Assembly: GCF_012927205.1 (NCBI RefSeq)
Contig: NZ_JABBGC010000001.1
Coordinates: 2,976,810 to 3,040,809 of the forward strand
Source of the DNA: Chitinophaga fulva
GTDB lineage: Bacteria; Bacteroidota; Bacteroidia; Chitinophagales; Chitinophagaceae
Length of the DNA stretch: 64,000 nt
Direction of reading: 5' to 3'
This document shows, one piece after another, positions 24,290 through 34,001 of the stretch (its first letter is position 1; every line of letters begins with the position of its first letter). The position numbers and the translations under genes were made by a program. Below the pieces are notes generated by a model. It saw nothing but the letters and a program-made list of their open reading frames with translations, searched no databases and was not told the origin of the DNA.

Positions 24290-27200
24290 TTATTTTTTTT
24301 CGGTAGAATCCTCTTTCGGCTTCAGCGCTGCTGCCTTTCGAAGAGAATCCATGAGCGGGGTACGGCCACGGCGCTGGCTGTGGAACAGTTCACCCAGACG
24401 GTTGAACTCACGGATGTAAGATATGCCCACACCGGATTTCGTACGGTTGTTAAGGTTATACACGTCGTAATCCGATTTACTGAATGCATTGATACGGAAA
24501 CGGCCGTCGGGTGTCAGCAGATATTCGATGCGGAAGTCACCGGCGAAACGGTTGGCGTTGGCGGAAGTGGAAGATTTGCCCCAGTCATAGTCGCCGCCGG
24601 CATACAACCGGAAACGGTTGTTGAACAGCGTGCTGGTGATACCGGCGCTTACCTGGTTACGGTCCACGGAGCCATTGTCAGCAGGACCACCCGGGCCACC
24701 CACGTTATACGCGCGATAGTTGACGTTGACACCGATACCGCTGCCTTTGAGCAGGGCGCCGGTGATATTATTGAGAATAGCGGATGCCTGGGCCGATAAA
24801 GCCTGTCCCACACTGTTTTTACCGGTAATGCCCACGTTGGCGGCCGCATTGGTGGTGGCGTCATCGGGCAGGAACTGGTTGAACAGCAACAGACCGTACA
24901 TCTGCAGCAATGCTTTGTTCTGGTCGTTGTTGATCTCTTTCAGCTTGGCAGCTACACCACTTTCATAGGAAAGACTTCCCACATCGGGCAGCTCAATGGT
25001 ATAGGAGATATCCGGCTTCATCAGGGCGCCGCGCAGGTTGATCAGCACATCCACACGTTCTGTACGGGTGGCCAGCTTGTCATTGGAGCTTACGGTGGCG
25101 GCCTGTCCCAGCAGGTTATACAGACTTACTTTCGGTAGTGAGTATTTGGCGGTGATGTTCACCTTGGCTTCCTGTGGGTCGCCATTCCAGGTAATGGTAC
25201 TGTTCTTTTCGATATCAAACTTCCAGCTGGTCAGGCGCTGGAAAGTAAAGTTATAGGACCCGTTGTTGATCTCATAGTTGCCGAACATGCTGAAATCTCC
25301 TTCGGTATTGGCAATGATCTGGAGGTTACCGCTACCGTTGGCGGAGATAATATCACCGGTGGTGGCATCCAGGATCACGTCAATCTGTGCATCGGGGTTG
25401 GCAGCGATGTCGAGCTTTACGGTCAGTTTGGTATTATCTTTCTTCCGCTTGTTCTCCTTGACCTCTGTACCATAGGTTTTGAAGATGATATAATCATACT
25501 TGCCGATGTCTTTACTGTCAGACATCGGGAGATAGAAGTGGGTGCCTTTCAATGGCCGGGCGAGAATATGCATCTGCATATCGTTGATAGGGCCGGAGAA
25601 ATAGACTTTTCCATCTGCCAGTACATCTCCGTAAAACAGGTCGCTGTCGGCGGAAGTGGTGCTGAGGAACAGGAAATTGCGGCCGGTCACGTCAAAATCG
25701 AAATTCAGTTTGTTGAAGTGATCATGACTGATATAGCCGCTGGCAGTGCCTTTGCTGCCGTATTTATCAATAACGGCGAAGTTGCCGAATTCAATCAGGT
25801 TATCATCGATGTTAACATTCAACCGTGGGATCTTATAACGGGTGCCCAGGTAATCGACTGTTACGGCTACGGTGTCCAGCTGAAGGCTGCCCCGCATAGA
25901 CGGCAGGTCGGTGGTGCCGGAAACATTTACCTTCCCGGTAACGGCGCCTGTCAGATCGGAAACATATCCTGTCAGGTATTTGCTGAGCAAATTGATGGAC
26001 ATACCATTGAAATCAACGGAGGCATCAATATCCTTATTGGTGGCGGAAAGACCAACTTTGCCCTGTGCCAGGAAGTTTTTGCCTTCGTTGTCGGATTTAA
26101 CGAGGAAGGTAGCGGTACCGGTACGGTGCAGGTAACTACCATCAATATTAAGTGTGCCGATAGAATCATTGTCGATACGCAACTCGCGTGTGCGCAGCGC
26201 TGCTGTGACATCTAGGTCCTGTGTGGGGTCTGTGATATGAATGGTGCCGTCGGTGATGCCTTCAATACGGGTCGTGATCAGCTGGGAAGGGATCACGTCA
26301 GGAAGGTTCAGGTTTTTGAGCGTCACGATGAACCGGGATTCGTCCGGGTTGAATTCGTTGGTCTCCACCGTGATGCTTTGATCATTGCGGGTTACGCGCA
26401 GATTATGTACGGTGAGAAAGTCCTTGCTCCAGTATATTTCATTGCCGGGTGTTACATTCCATTGCCGCTCGTTAACGGTAAAGGCGCTGTTCAGGAAATT
26501 GACCTTAATACCCTGACGGACGGTGACGATGCGGGCGTAGAAACCATCCAGGGAAGAGGTGTCCTGCGCCTGCAAGTCCACTTTCAGATAAGAGGTGTCG
26601 TTACCGGAACTGGCCAATATCAGCGGGTTTTGCAGGATGGTATTGGTGCCGGACAAGACTTTGCCGATGCTGGTACTGATATTGACTTTGTTGAAGGTGC
26701 CATCGCCTTTTACCTGCAGGTCCTGTACCCGGTATCCGAGATAGCCGGCTTCAGGGATATTGATATTGAGCGACAGGTTACCGCCGTTCATGGTGTTGAG
26801 CCCACCCTGAACAGATGAGTTGTCAAAGCCGGTAAATTTATTGGTAAAGCCTTTCAGTAGTTTTTCCACTTCTCCGAACTGGAAGGCAAAGGTGAAATTC
26901 TCCTGGATGGCTGCATTCTGCGGGGCCAGGAAATAGCTGGGATAGTATTTGTATAACAGCAGCTGGAAGGCATCCGGCAGCTCCATGAGTTTGTAGGACC
27001 CTTTTACATATCCGCTTACCTCACTGCCATTCAGGCTTAGTACTTTCTGGTTGTCCTGCATATGTGTGGCGATGCGGAGGGAGTCGAACTCCAGCCGTTT
27101 ACCATCTTTATACAAAGATACTTCATGCATACGGGCGGTACCGTCGAAGTTGTCGATGGTGTTACCTGCGAAATTGAGGTCCAGCGTGGCTTGCAGGGTG

Positions 27201-29116
27201 ACAGAATCCTCCACGATGTGCAGTGCTTTGAGATCTGCTTTGCGAAGGTCTGAGTGGAAATTAAAGATGGGCAATGCCTCGTTGAAATCAATGGTACCGG
27301 TAAAGTCCATATCCAGGTTAGGATCTTTGGAAGCCAGCGAGCCATTGAAAAACTTGCGGCTCATGGTGCCATTGGTCTTGATGTTACGGTAGGTGTAGCC
27401 GAACAGGCTCATTTCCTGTACATCAGCGTCCACACTGGCTTTGAGTGTTTTGAAGTTGAAACCGGCCCCATCTACTTTGGCATTGAGCGTGAGGGTGGAC
27501 AGGTTCTTGTTATCGAAGAGGGTGCCTACGTCAAAGCCGGTAGTAGTGAGACTTCCGGAGTAGACAGGCACATCGCGGCTGGTCTTGAAGTTAAGGTCAG
27601 AACTGAGTTTACCCAGATTGGTCTGGAACTGGCCATAGGCCACGAAGTCATTGATAAAGCCGGTATAACTTCCCTGAAAGCGGATAGAGGTAAGCTTGTC
27701 CATACGGATGGCACTCACATCTTTTACGATCGGCATGATCTGCATCACATCGGCGCCGGTGGTGACCAGTTCCTCTGTATGGAAATCGATGAAGGTTTCA
27801 TTGATTTCCGGCAGGCCGCGCAGTTCGATGCTGCCTTTCAGGCGGGTGGTGGCACCGGCTTCCAGTTCTATCTCGGATGCTTTCAGGTTGCTCACGGGGC
27901 CACGGGCTTTTCCGGTCAGCGTGATTTCTTTTTTCCAGGTAGAAAGTGGCGGCGCAAAAAAAGCGATGTCGTCTGATGATAGTCTACAGTCTTTGAAGCG
28001 GGCCTGCATGAACACATTGTTCACATAGTCGTTCATGTCGCTGATATCGGAGTACTGCATCGTATAGTAGTCACCGACATGGCTCCGGTTCGTTTGCAGG
28101 TCCAGCCGGGAGAACTCCATTTCCACAGGGGACATTTTAAAACGGCTCGTGAGTTTTTTCACTTCAAAGCCGGACCGTTCTTTGGTGCTGAGGGTAAGAT
28201 CACCGATGATACTGTCTTTCACCAGGCTGGTGTTGGTGAGTGACAGGTTGATTTCCCCAAAGCGGATATGATTAGGGGCGAAGTACCCCGCTTCCACTTT
28301 AGTGCTGTCATCCGGCATATCCACGCCCAGCATGCCATTACGGATATGCAGTTCTTTCAGCAACAGTTTCCAGTTGCCATAGTTCCAGCGAAGCTCACCG
28401 GGCGCAGTGCTGTCCGGGACAGGGTTGCCGGTAAGGTGCGGGCGCTTGTGCCGCAACGGGGAAGAGGAATAGCTGCTGATAATAAAATAGGGGTTATCGA
28501 GAAACAGTTCCTGTATATCGATGTTGTGTTTTTGCAGGTCCAGGTTTTTGGCATCGAGGAAAATACGTTTGGCGTAGCCGCGCATGTCTTCGCCCACCCA
28601 GGCATCAATTTGATTGATACGGATATTGCGGAGGTCTATTTTCTTCAGGTCGAGGGAGATGCCTTTGGATGGCGTTTGTGGTTTGGTAGTGGGAGGGCCG
28701 GAGAAAGCTTCTTCCAGGAAATGATAATTCCAGACAGAATCATTACGGGGCCGTAGCAGGTTGACCTGTGCATCTTCCAGTCCAACGAACTTGATAACGG
28801 GTTTGTCCTGAAAAAAGAACCAGTCAGTGATGCGCACTTGCAATTTGCCCGCGTACAGGAGGGTGTCTTTATGCTGATCTTCGATGAGTGCTCCTTCCAG
28901 CTGCATACTGTTGAACAGCCGTAACGTGATGCGGTTTATTTCGACCCGTGTGTGGAGCTGATCGGACAAACGAGATGTCACCTCTCTCACCAGCAGGTTC
29001 TGGACTGCGGGTATATTGATTAATACTCCCACCAGAATGATCAGGCCTAACAAACACAGTAAAATGATAGTTAGTATTTTCCGAACTTTTTTCAGGCAGC
29101 AAAGTTTATCCGGCAA
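24290..29116 (-). CDS. TamB-like AsmA-family envelope protein
   Basis: This very large protein (1608 residues) starts with one membrane helix (ILTIILLCLLGLIILVGVLI), then a long run of beta-strand repeats typical of TamB/YhdP bridge proteins. It ends in the TamB C-terminal domain (about 1130-1560), with SLPKVSLYNLLGQ, INLRGALMKPDISYTIELP, LLQMYGLLLFNQFLPD and the near-terminal GVGISYIREFNRLGELF. Such proteins span the periplasm and move phospholipids or help TamA/BamA insert outer-membrane proteins. No tamA gene is adjacent. The start is uncertain: the frame opens with TTG at 29116 and contains no ATG before the membrane helix. A -7-like AAACTTTG overlaps codons 4-6, so the true start may differ. 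Confidence 0.9.
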   Translation of the reverse strand: MPDKLCCLKKVRKILTIILLCLLGLIILVGVLINIPAVQNLLVREVTSRLSDQLHTRVEINRITLRLFNSMQLEGALIEDQHKDTLLYAGKLQVRITDWFFFQDKPVIKFVGLEDAQVNLLRPRNDSVWNYHFLEEAFSGPPTTKPQTPSKGISLDLKKIDLRNIRINQIDAWVGEDMRGYAKRIFLDAKNLDLQKHNIDIQELFLDNPYFIISSYSSSPLRHKRPHLTGNPVPDSTAPGELRWNYGNWKLLLKELHIRNGMLGVDMPDDSTKVEAGYFAPNHIRFGEINLSLTNTSLVKDSIIGDLTLSTKERSGFEVKKLTSRFKMSPVEMEFSRLDLQTNRSHVGDYYTMQYSDISDMNDYVNNVFMQARFKDCRLSSDDIAFFAPPLSTWKKEITLTGKARGPVSNLKASEIELEAGATTRLKGSIELRGLPEINETFIDFHTEELVTTGADVMQIMPIVKDVSAIRMDKLTSIRFQGSYTGFINDFVAYGQFQTNLGKLSSDLNFKTSRDVPVYSGSLTTTGFDVGTLFDNKNLSTLTLNAKVDGAGFNFKTLKASVDADVQEMSLFGYTYRNIKTNGTMSRKFFNGSLASKDPNLDMDFTGTIDFNEALPIFNFHSDLRKADLKALHIVEDSVTLQATLDLNFAGNTIDNFDGTARMHEVSLYKDGKRLEFDSLRIATHMQDNQKVLSLNGSEVSGYVKGSYKLMELPDAFQLLLYKYYPSYFLAPQNAAIQENFTFAFQFGEVEKLLKGFTNKFTGFDNSSVQGGLNTMNGGNLSLNINIPEAGYLGYRVQDLQVKGDGTFNKVNISTSIGKVLSGTNTILQNPLILASSGNDTSYLKVDLQAQDTSSLDGFYARIVTVRQGIKVNFLNSAFTVNERQWNVTPGNEIYWSKDFLTVHNLRVTRNDQSITVETNEFNPDESRFIVTLKNLNLPDVIPSQLITTRIEGITDGTIHITDPTQDLDVTAALRTRELRIDNDSIGTLNIDGSYLHRTGTATFLVKSDNEGKNFLAQGKVGLSATNKDIDASVDFNGMSINLLSKYLTGYVSDLTGAVTGKVNVSGTTDLPSMRGSLQLDTVAVTVDYLGTRYKIPRLNVNIDDNLIEFGNFAVIDKYGSKGTASGYISHDHFNKLNFDFDVTGRNFLFLSTTSADSDLFYGDVLADGKVYFSGPINDMQMHILARPLKGTHFYLPMSDSKDIGKYDYIIFKTYGTEVKENKRKKDNTKLTVKLDIAANPDAQIDVILDATTGDIISANGSGNLQIIANTEGDFSMFGNYEINNGSYNFTFQRLTSWKFDIEKNSTITWNGDPQEAKVNITAKYSLPKVSLYNLLGQAATVSSNDKLATRTERVDVLINLRGALMKPDISYTIELPDVGSLSYESGVAAKLKEINNDQNKALLQMYGLLLFNQFLPDDATTNAAANVGITGKNSVGQALSAQASAILNNITGALLKGSGIGVNVNYRAYNVGGPGGPADNGSVDRNQVSAGITSTLFNNRFRLYAGGDYDWGKSSTSANANRFAGDFRIEYLLTPDGRFRINAFSKSDYDVYNLNNRTKSGVGISYIREFNRLGELFHSQRRGRTPLMDSLRKAAALKPKEDSTEKK

Positions 29117-29127
29117 AAATAGGGGTT

Positions 29128-29219
29128 ATTTAGGGATTTTTTGATTTACGATTTAGGGATTTGAAGGGAGTTTGAGCAAACATTCAATCAAAAAATCGTA
29201 AATCAAAAAATCCCTGAAT
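29128..29219. repeat. A+T-rich inverted repeat of the GATTTACGA family
   Basis: Arms of about 28 bp at 29128-29155 and 29192-29219 pair with two or so mismatches. Both contain AGGGATTTTTTGATTTACGA or its complement. It lies in the gap between the TraB-like gene and tamB. Confidence 0.75.
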
Positions 29220-29220
29220 A

Positions 29221-30090
29221 TTAATTGACGGCTTCCACTTTATATCCTTCTTTCCTTAACAGGGCAATGAGCCCTTTGTCGCCCGCCAGGTGCGCGGCGC
29301 CTACGGCAACAAACACCGCGCCTTTCGACATCAGTTGTTCGAGCTGTGGTATCCATGCGGCATTGCGGCGGAAGATCATCAGGTCCTGATAATTTTTCAG
29401 GTCAGGGGACTGTACGACTAATTTGTAGAGTTTATCAAGGTCCTGTTGTTTCCAGGTGTCCATCATCACGCGGGCTTCTTTGTCGTTGTTCTTGATATCC
29501 TTTACCAGCCGCACAATCATCTCTGCTTCTGTTTTATCGGGGATGCTGTCAAAAAGGGCCATCTGTGATTCCACCGTTTCGAGGGTAGCGATAGGTATTT
29601 TTTTGTTGGTGGCCAGGGTGGCCAGTTCCCTGTCCGGTGCAGCGATGTCCTGGTTCTGGCAGGGTACCTGTTTCATCATCAGCAGGGTAGTCAGCATAAA
29701 AGGTTTGGCTTTGTCAAGTGGAGCAAGGCTGAAGTGCAGGGAATCCTGGAAGAACCGGTCTACCATGGCGTACTGTGAGGAGTCGAACAATTTCCGCAGG
29801 GAATAGCCATCATCCTGGTTGAATACCAGTGACTGCAGTTTGTCCTTGTTATCGGACATGAGATCTATTTCCATACACATGGTTTGTGCTCCTTGCAAGG
29901 CATTGGTGACAGCAGGGGCAAACGACAGGTCGTTTTTACAGACCAGATGCATGGTACCGAAGAGGTAGGAGGGGGCGCTGAGGCCTTTGCCGGTTACTTT
30001 CCATAACAGGGATTTGCCTTGTGCATTGCCGGAGAGCTGCACCAGCAGTGCCAGCAGCAAGGGAGCGAGGGTTTTCAGAGGGCGTAACAT
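29221..30090 (-). CDS. TraB/GumN-family protein
   Basis: The 289-residue protein has a signal peptide (LAPLLLALLVQLSGNAQG) and the two signatures of the TraB/GumN/PrgY family: SYLFGTMHLV near the N-terminus and FVAVGAAHLAGDKGLIALLRKEGY at the C-terminus. The conserved GTMH and GAAH histidines suggest a metal-dependent hydrolase. The family is linked to TIKI proteases and to pheromone inhibition, but few members have a proven activity. The periplasm is the likely site. It is the last of four same-strand genes spaced by 0-18 bp (DinB-like, lipoprotein, AONS-like, TraB). Confidence 0.92.
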   Translation of the reverse strand: MLRPLKTLAPLLLALLVQLSGNAQGKSLLWKVTGKGLSAPSYLFGTMHLVCKNDLSFAPAVTNALQGAQTMCMEIDLMSDNKDKLQSLVFNQDDGYSLRKLFDSSQYAMVDRFFQDSLHFSLAPLDKAKPFMLTTLLMMKQVPCQNQDIAAPDRELATLATNKKIPIATLETVESQMALFDSIPDKTEAEMIVRLVKDIKNNDKEARVMMDTWKQQDLDKLYKLVVQSPDLKNYQDLMIFRRNAAWIPQLEQLMSKGAVFVAVGAAHLAGDKGLIALLRKEGYKVEAVN

Positions 30091-30108
30091 TGACCAGAAT
30101 TTTTATTG

Positions 30109-31164
30109 TTAATAACCATATTCTTTCAGAAACTGGTAAAGGGTCAGGATATCCTGCTGGGTATGCAGTGCTGATATGATGGCCCTGTTTACCGGTTGGC
30201 TGTGGGGAAACGGGTAAGGGAAACTGGAAATGATAACATCCCGTTCGGCCAGATAGTTTAACAACGGTTGTTTTTCTGCCGGTTGTGGCAGGATAAACAC
30301 AGGCAGCGCGTGTGGGTTGTGAATGGTGGAATTGGCCGCCAGGTGCAGGAAGTAGGCCACATTCTGCTGTAATAGCATCCGTTGTTGCCGGACGAGGTCG
30401 GCAGATTGTAACCAGGCATGTGCACCGGCCGGCATCATGGGCGTGCTGCCGGTAAAGAACCCGTTCTTTTTCAGGGCGGCGATATCGGCGGCATGGCCTG
30501 CCACTACGCCGCCTTCCACGCTGTAAGCTTTGGCCAGCGAGGCGGTGATGAGATAGCGCACCTGCTCTGTGCCCGGCAGAAAGTGAATGCTGCCCTGGCC
30601 CCGGGGACCAAGGATACCAATGCCATGAGAGTCGTCTATCAGTACCAGTACTTTGCGTTGCAGCAGGCGGAGCCAGTCAAACGCATATACTTCTCCGGTG
30701 ATGGGGTTCAGTGCATCGGTGACGATGACGTAATGATGGTCCGGCTGACTGTTCACGCGGGCGACAGTGTCCTGTTCCCATTGCGCCCTGTTGCCGGCCG
30801 GCAGCTGCGGAGTACCGAGCCATAATGCCGGATGGGCGCCGGGCGCATAACAGAGCTGGCCGCGGGTAGCGGCATAATGGATGGCTGCCTGCGCGGCCAT
30901 ATAGCCGGAGGAAAGCACCACAGCGGCTTGTTGGTCCAGGTGCGTGCAAAGGGCATGTTCCACTTCTTCAAAAAGCGGCAACCGGACATTGCCTGCTCTG
31001 GAAGAAGGGAAAAGCGTTCCATAACGCTGGATGCCTTCGATGAAGGCGTTCTTAAAAGCGGGTTGCTGATGTAAACCGAGATAGGAAAAGCCCGAAAAGA
31101 ACAGGCAGCTGCGGTTGTCAACTGTAGCGGTCCTTCCCGGGGTAATATCGGTGTGTAGAAGCAT
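30109..31164 (-). CDS. PLP-dependent alpha-oxoamine synthase-like aminotransferase
   Basis: This 351-residue enzyme is fold-type I and resembles 8-amino-7-oxononanoate synthase and 2-amino-3-ketobutyrate CoA ligase. It has SSRAGNVRLPLFEEVEHAL, the PLP-binding IDDSHGIGILGPRGQGS (D178, H180), and the Schiff-base lysine K212 in LITASLAKAYSVEGG. It is shorter than most AONS proteins and begins almost directly at the small-domain glycine-rich region. No other biotin gene is nearby. It lies 18 bp before the TraB gene and 6 bp after the lipoprotein gene, so it is cotranscribed with them. The amino acid and acyl partner it condenses are unknown. Confidence 0.85.
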   Translation of the reverse strand: MLLHTDITPGRTATVDNRSCLFFSGFSYLGLHQQPAFKNAFIEGIQRYGTLFPSSRAGNVRLPLFEEVEHALCTHLDQQAAVVLSSGYMAAQAAIHYAATRGQLCYAPGAHPALWLGTPQLPAGNRAQWEQDTVARVNSQPDHHYVIVTDALNPITGEVYAFDWLRLLQRKVLVLIDDSHGIGILGPRGQGSIHFLPGTEQVRYLITASLAKAYSVEGGVVAGHAADIAALKKNGFFTGSTPMMPAGAHAWLQSADLVRQQRMLLQQNVAYFLHLAANSTIHNPHALPVFILPQPAEKQPLLNYLAERDVIISSFPYPFPHSQPVNRAIISALHTQQDILTLYQFLKEYGY

Positions 31165-31170
31165 AGGTAG

Positions 31171-31596
31171 TTATTCTTTTCGGGTACGCAGAATAAAATG
31201 GTAGTCGCCGGATTTCACTTTCATATCAAAGTGGGATTCATCCAGCTTTTCCACGGTGACCAGGTTTTCCGCCGAACGGGAACCGTTGGAGGCGGTGACG
31301 GAGATCACCTTGCCGTTGCTAAGCAGAAAGTATTTGCCGGAATCCGGTTTGCCCGCGATGGTGGCCACAAATACATTGTTGTCCAGGAACTGGTAGTATA
31401 CGTCAGTATAATAGCCGTCTTTCAGGTCTTTGGCCTGAATGAGCTGGGTGTTGTTATACGGGTCACCCTGCGGCACCTTTACATCGTATACACGCCATTT
31501 CTTGTGCTTCAGCAGTTCGTCTGTTCTGCCGGTATTGCAGGCAAATAACGCTGCTGCGGGCAGGATAACGGTAAAGATAGTACGTAGTTTCATCAT
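31171..31596 (-). CDS. Small lipoprotein, lipocalin-like
   Basis: The 141-residue product has a type II signal peptide with lipobox ALFAC (Cys at 20), so it is lipid-anchored in the envelope. The mature part has alternating strands (YYTDVYYQFLDNNVFVATI, GKYFLLSNGKVISVTA, HFDMKVKSGDYHFILR) consistent with a small beta barrel like the lipocalin-like proteins of Bacteroidota. Function is unknown. Its ATG follows directly on the stop of the DinB-like gene (TAAATG), and a second ATG is the next codon. Confidence 0.82.
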   Translation of the reverse strand: MMKLRTIFTVILPAAALFACNTGRTDELLKHKKWRVYDVKVPQGDPYNNTQLIQAKDLKDGYYTDVYYQFLDNNVFVATIAGKPDSGKYFLLSNGKVISVTASNGSRSAENLVTVEKLDESHFDMKVKSGDYHFILRTRKE

Positions 31597-32118
31597 TTAT
31601 TTGTTCCCGAATTTTTCCTTGTTGAAAGCTTCTGACTGGCCTTTGGGAATGGAAAGGCTTTGCCAGTTTTCACCAAGGATCATTTTGCCGATATATACCA
31701 TTTGTCCTACATGATAGGGCACATGGGTCATTTGCCGGTTGATGGCGTCGAGTACGGAATGGGCTTCTGCGCGGATATACACCGTTTTTTCGAGATCGTC
31801 CGGCGTAAGGCTGCCAACAGCTTTCAGGAGGCAGTCCCAGCCTTCATGCCAGCGTTGCAGGATGGTTTCTTTGGACGCCTGGTCTTCTTCGAATTCTTCA
31901 TCACGATGACGGTCACGTTTCTCTCCATCGGAGGTGAGGAAGTCGGTCCAGCGTGACAACATATTGCCGCGCAGGTGTTTCACGAGCATCGCGATGCTGT
32001 TGGGCTCACCCTGTGGTTGCCAGTGGAGTTGGCTGGCATCCAGCCGTTCAATGGTTTTGGTGCCCATGTCATAATAAGAGCGGAACCGTTGTAAAGCACT
32101 GTCCAGATAAAGTTGCAT
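31597..32118 (-). CDS. DinB-like protein (DUF1572 type)
   Basis: This 173-residue protein is a four-helix DinB/YfiT-like bundle. The metal-binding histidines are visible: H48 in LVKHLRGN, and H132 and H136 in MTHVPYHVGQMVY. Family members bind Zn or Ni and include thiol transferases that act with bacillithiol or mycothiol, but many are uncharacterised. It is cytoplasmic and is the first gene of the four-gene operon. No dedicated thiol biosynthesis gene is visible in this operon. Confidence 0.9.
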   Translation of the reverse strand: MQLYLDSALQRFRSYYDMGTKTIERLDASQLHWQPQGEPNSIAMLVKHLRGNMLSRWTDFLTSDGEKRDRHRDEEFEEDQASKETILQRWHEGWDCLLKAVGSLTPDDLEKTVYIRAEAHSVLDAINRQMTHVPYHVGQMVYIGKMILGENWQSLSIPKGQSEAFNKEKFGNK

Positions 32119-32124
32119 ATAAAT

Positions 32125-32230
32125 ATTTTTTGATTTTCGAATTTTGGGATTTTTTGATTTGGTTTAATGGAGGCAGCTGCTTACCCGCAACAAAATCCCA
32201 AAATCAAAAAATTCGTAAATCCCTAAATTA
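32125..32230. repeat. A+T-rich inverted repeat, modular GATTTACGAATT family
   Basis: The left part (32125-32163) and the inverted right part (32190-32230) are built from the same modules GATTTTCGAATTTT, GGGATTTTTT and GATTT, in a different order. It fills the gap between the DinB-like gene and ggt. Confidence 0.65.
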
Positions 32231-33934
32231 ATAACCGGCAGCGCTGTCGTCACCTCGTTTATCGCCTGCAGCATCGAGTGCGCGTGTACCGGGTGTACGT
32301 TTAATAATTTCAGAGCGGCCGATGGGATTACGTTTCACTACTTTGTAACCCATTTGTTGCAGGGTGGTGATCACCTCTTCCGGGAAATCTCTTTCCACGG
32401 CTATTTCATCGGGCAGCCACTGATGGTGGAATTTGGGCTTGTTGATGGCGTCAGCCGGAGAAAGACCAAATTCAAGGGTGTTCATCAGTGTCTGGAAAAC
32501 GGAAGTGATAATGGTGGAGCCACCGGGTGTACCGAGGGAGTACAGTGGTTGCTTTCCCTGTAATACAATCGTGGGCGTCATGGAGCTGAGCATGCGTTTG
32601 CCGGGGGCAATGGCATTGGCTTCGGTGCCCACAAGGCCGTACATATTAGGTACGCCGGGCTTTACGCTGAAGTCGTCCATTTCATTGTTGAGCAGGAAAC
32701 CTGCTTTGCCCACCACGGTGCGGCTGCCGTAGTGGCCGTTGAGCGTAGTGGTGACGGCTACGGTGTTGCCTTTGTCATCGATGATGCTGAGGTGCGTGGT
32801 TTCCTCACTCTCCGGGAAAGTGCCGGCTTTGGTGGCTTCGCTGCTGCCGGCTTTGCCAGGCACAAAATCCGCCATGCGGGCGGCGAGGTATTTTTTACTG
32901 GTGAGCTGTGCCACTGGTACTTTTACAAAATCAGGGTCACCGAGGAACTGAGCGCGGTCGGCATAAGCTCTTCTCTCTACTTCAATCATCAGTTGAACGG
33001 CTTTGGGAGAATGAAATCCCCAGTCGGCCACCGGGTAATTTTCCATCATGCCCATCATTTGTTGCAGGCAGATACCGCCACTGGAGGGCAGCGGCATGGT
33101 GACAATCGTATAGCCTTTATAGTTAAAAGACAAGGCTTTTCTCTCGCGTGCTTTATAGTTTTTCAGGTCAGCCAGGGTCATGATGCCATGGCCGCGCTGC
33201 ATCTCTGCTACTATATTGGCGGCCGTTTCTCCTTCATAGAAGCCGGCAGCGCCTTTATTTCGTATAAGCGTCAGCGTATGTGCAAGGTCTTTCTGTACCA
33301 GGGTATCGCCTTCTTTCCAGGGCTGTTCTTTTACAAAAGCGGTAGGCGCCGTGTTGAGACGCTGGAAATCGGCTTTATAGGTGTTGAGGTTGGATGCTTC
33401 TGAAGCGGTGATAGCGAAACCTTTCTCTGCCAGCAAAATAGCAGGGGCTATCAGTTTGGAGAAAGGCAGCTTTGCATATTTCATGGAGGCGAAGATGCCT
33501 GCCACTGTGCCGGGGATACCGGCGGCGAGGTGGCCGTCGAGGCTCAGCGTGGTGATAGGATTGCCGGCGCTGTCGAGGTACATATCCCGACGGGCTTTGG
33601 CCGGCGCTGTCTCCCGGTAGTCCAGTGCTACCTGTGTGCCATTGGTAAGCTGCGCCACCATGAAACCGCCACCACCCAGGTTGCCGGCGCCAGGATATAC
33701 CACGGCCAATGCCAGCTGGGTAGCGATGGCTGCATCTACGGCATTGCCGCCCTGCTGCAGTATCATGGCGCCTACGCGGCTGGCCAGCGGATGGGCTGAT
33801 ACTACCGCCCCATGCGGTACGGTAATGTTCTTCTCAATCTTGTAGTCATAAGGCCGTAACTGTTGGACCGGGGACTGGGCGCAGGCAGTATAGATGCTGC
33901 TTACCGCCAGTCCGAATATGATCAGGAAACGCAT
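32228..33934 (-). CDS. ggt: Gamma-glutamyltransferase
   Basis: The 568-residue proenzyme carries a signal peptide (MRFLIIFGLAVSSIYTACAQ), so it acts in the periplasm or is exported. The autocatalytic site is the first Thr of ETTHLSIIDDKGN (T379), which becomes the N-terminus of the small subunit. Other signatures are GNLGGGGFMV, LLNNEMDDFS and SSMTPTIVLQ. It hydrolyses or transfers the gamma-glutamyl group of glutathione and related peptides. Length is typical. It is divergent from an M14 peptidase gene 67 bp away, which fits a peptide-degradation locus. Any link to the gamma-glutamyl chemistry of the cluster at 13-18 kb is speculative. Confidence 0.96.
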   Translation of the reverse strand: MRFLIIFGLAVSSIYTACAQSPVQQLRPYDYKIEKNITVPHGAVVSAHPLASRVGAMILQQGGNAVDAAIATQLALAVVYPGAGNLGGGGFMVAQLTNGTQVALDYRETAPAKARRDMYLDSAGNPITTLSLDGHLAAGIPGTVAGIFASMKYAKLPFSKLIAPAILLAEKGFAITASEASNLNTYKADFQRLNTAPTAFVKEQPWKEGDTLVQKDLAHTLTLIRNKGAAGFYEGETAANIVAEMQRGHGIMTLADLKNYKARERKALSFNYKGYTIVTMPLPSSGGICLQQMMGMMENYPVADWGFHSPKAVQLMIEVERRAYADRAQFLGDPDFVKVPVAQLTSKKYLAARMADFVPGKAGSSEATKAGTFPESEETTHLSIIDDKGNTVAVTTTLNGHYGSRTVVGKAGFLLNNEMDDFSVKPGVPNMYGLVGTEANAIAPGKRMLSSMTPTIVLQGKQPLYSLGTPGGSTIITSVFQTLMNTLEFGLSPADAINKPKFHHQWLPDEIAVERDFPEEVITTLQQMGYKVVKRNPIGRSEIIKRTPGTRALDAAGDKRGDDSAAGY

Positions 33935-34001
33935 GATGCTTCTGTTTGCGTGTAAATTAACAAAACAATCCCTATCTTACGGTATCAAACTATTTGTTGC
34001 T

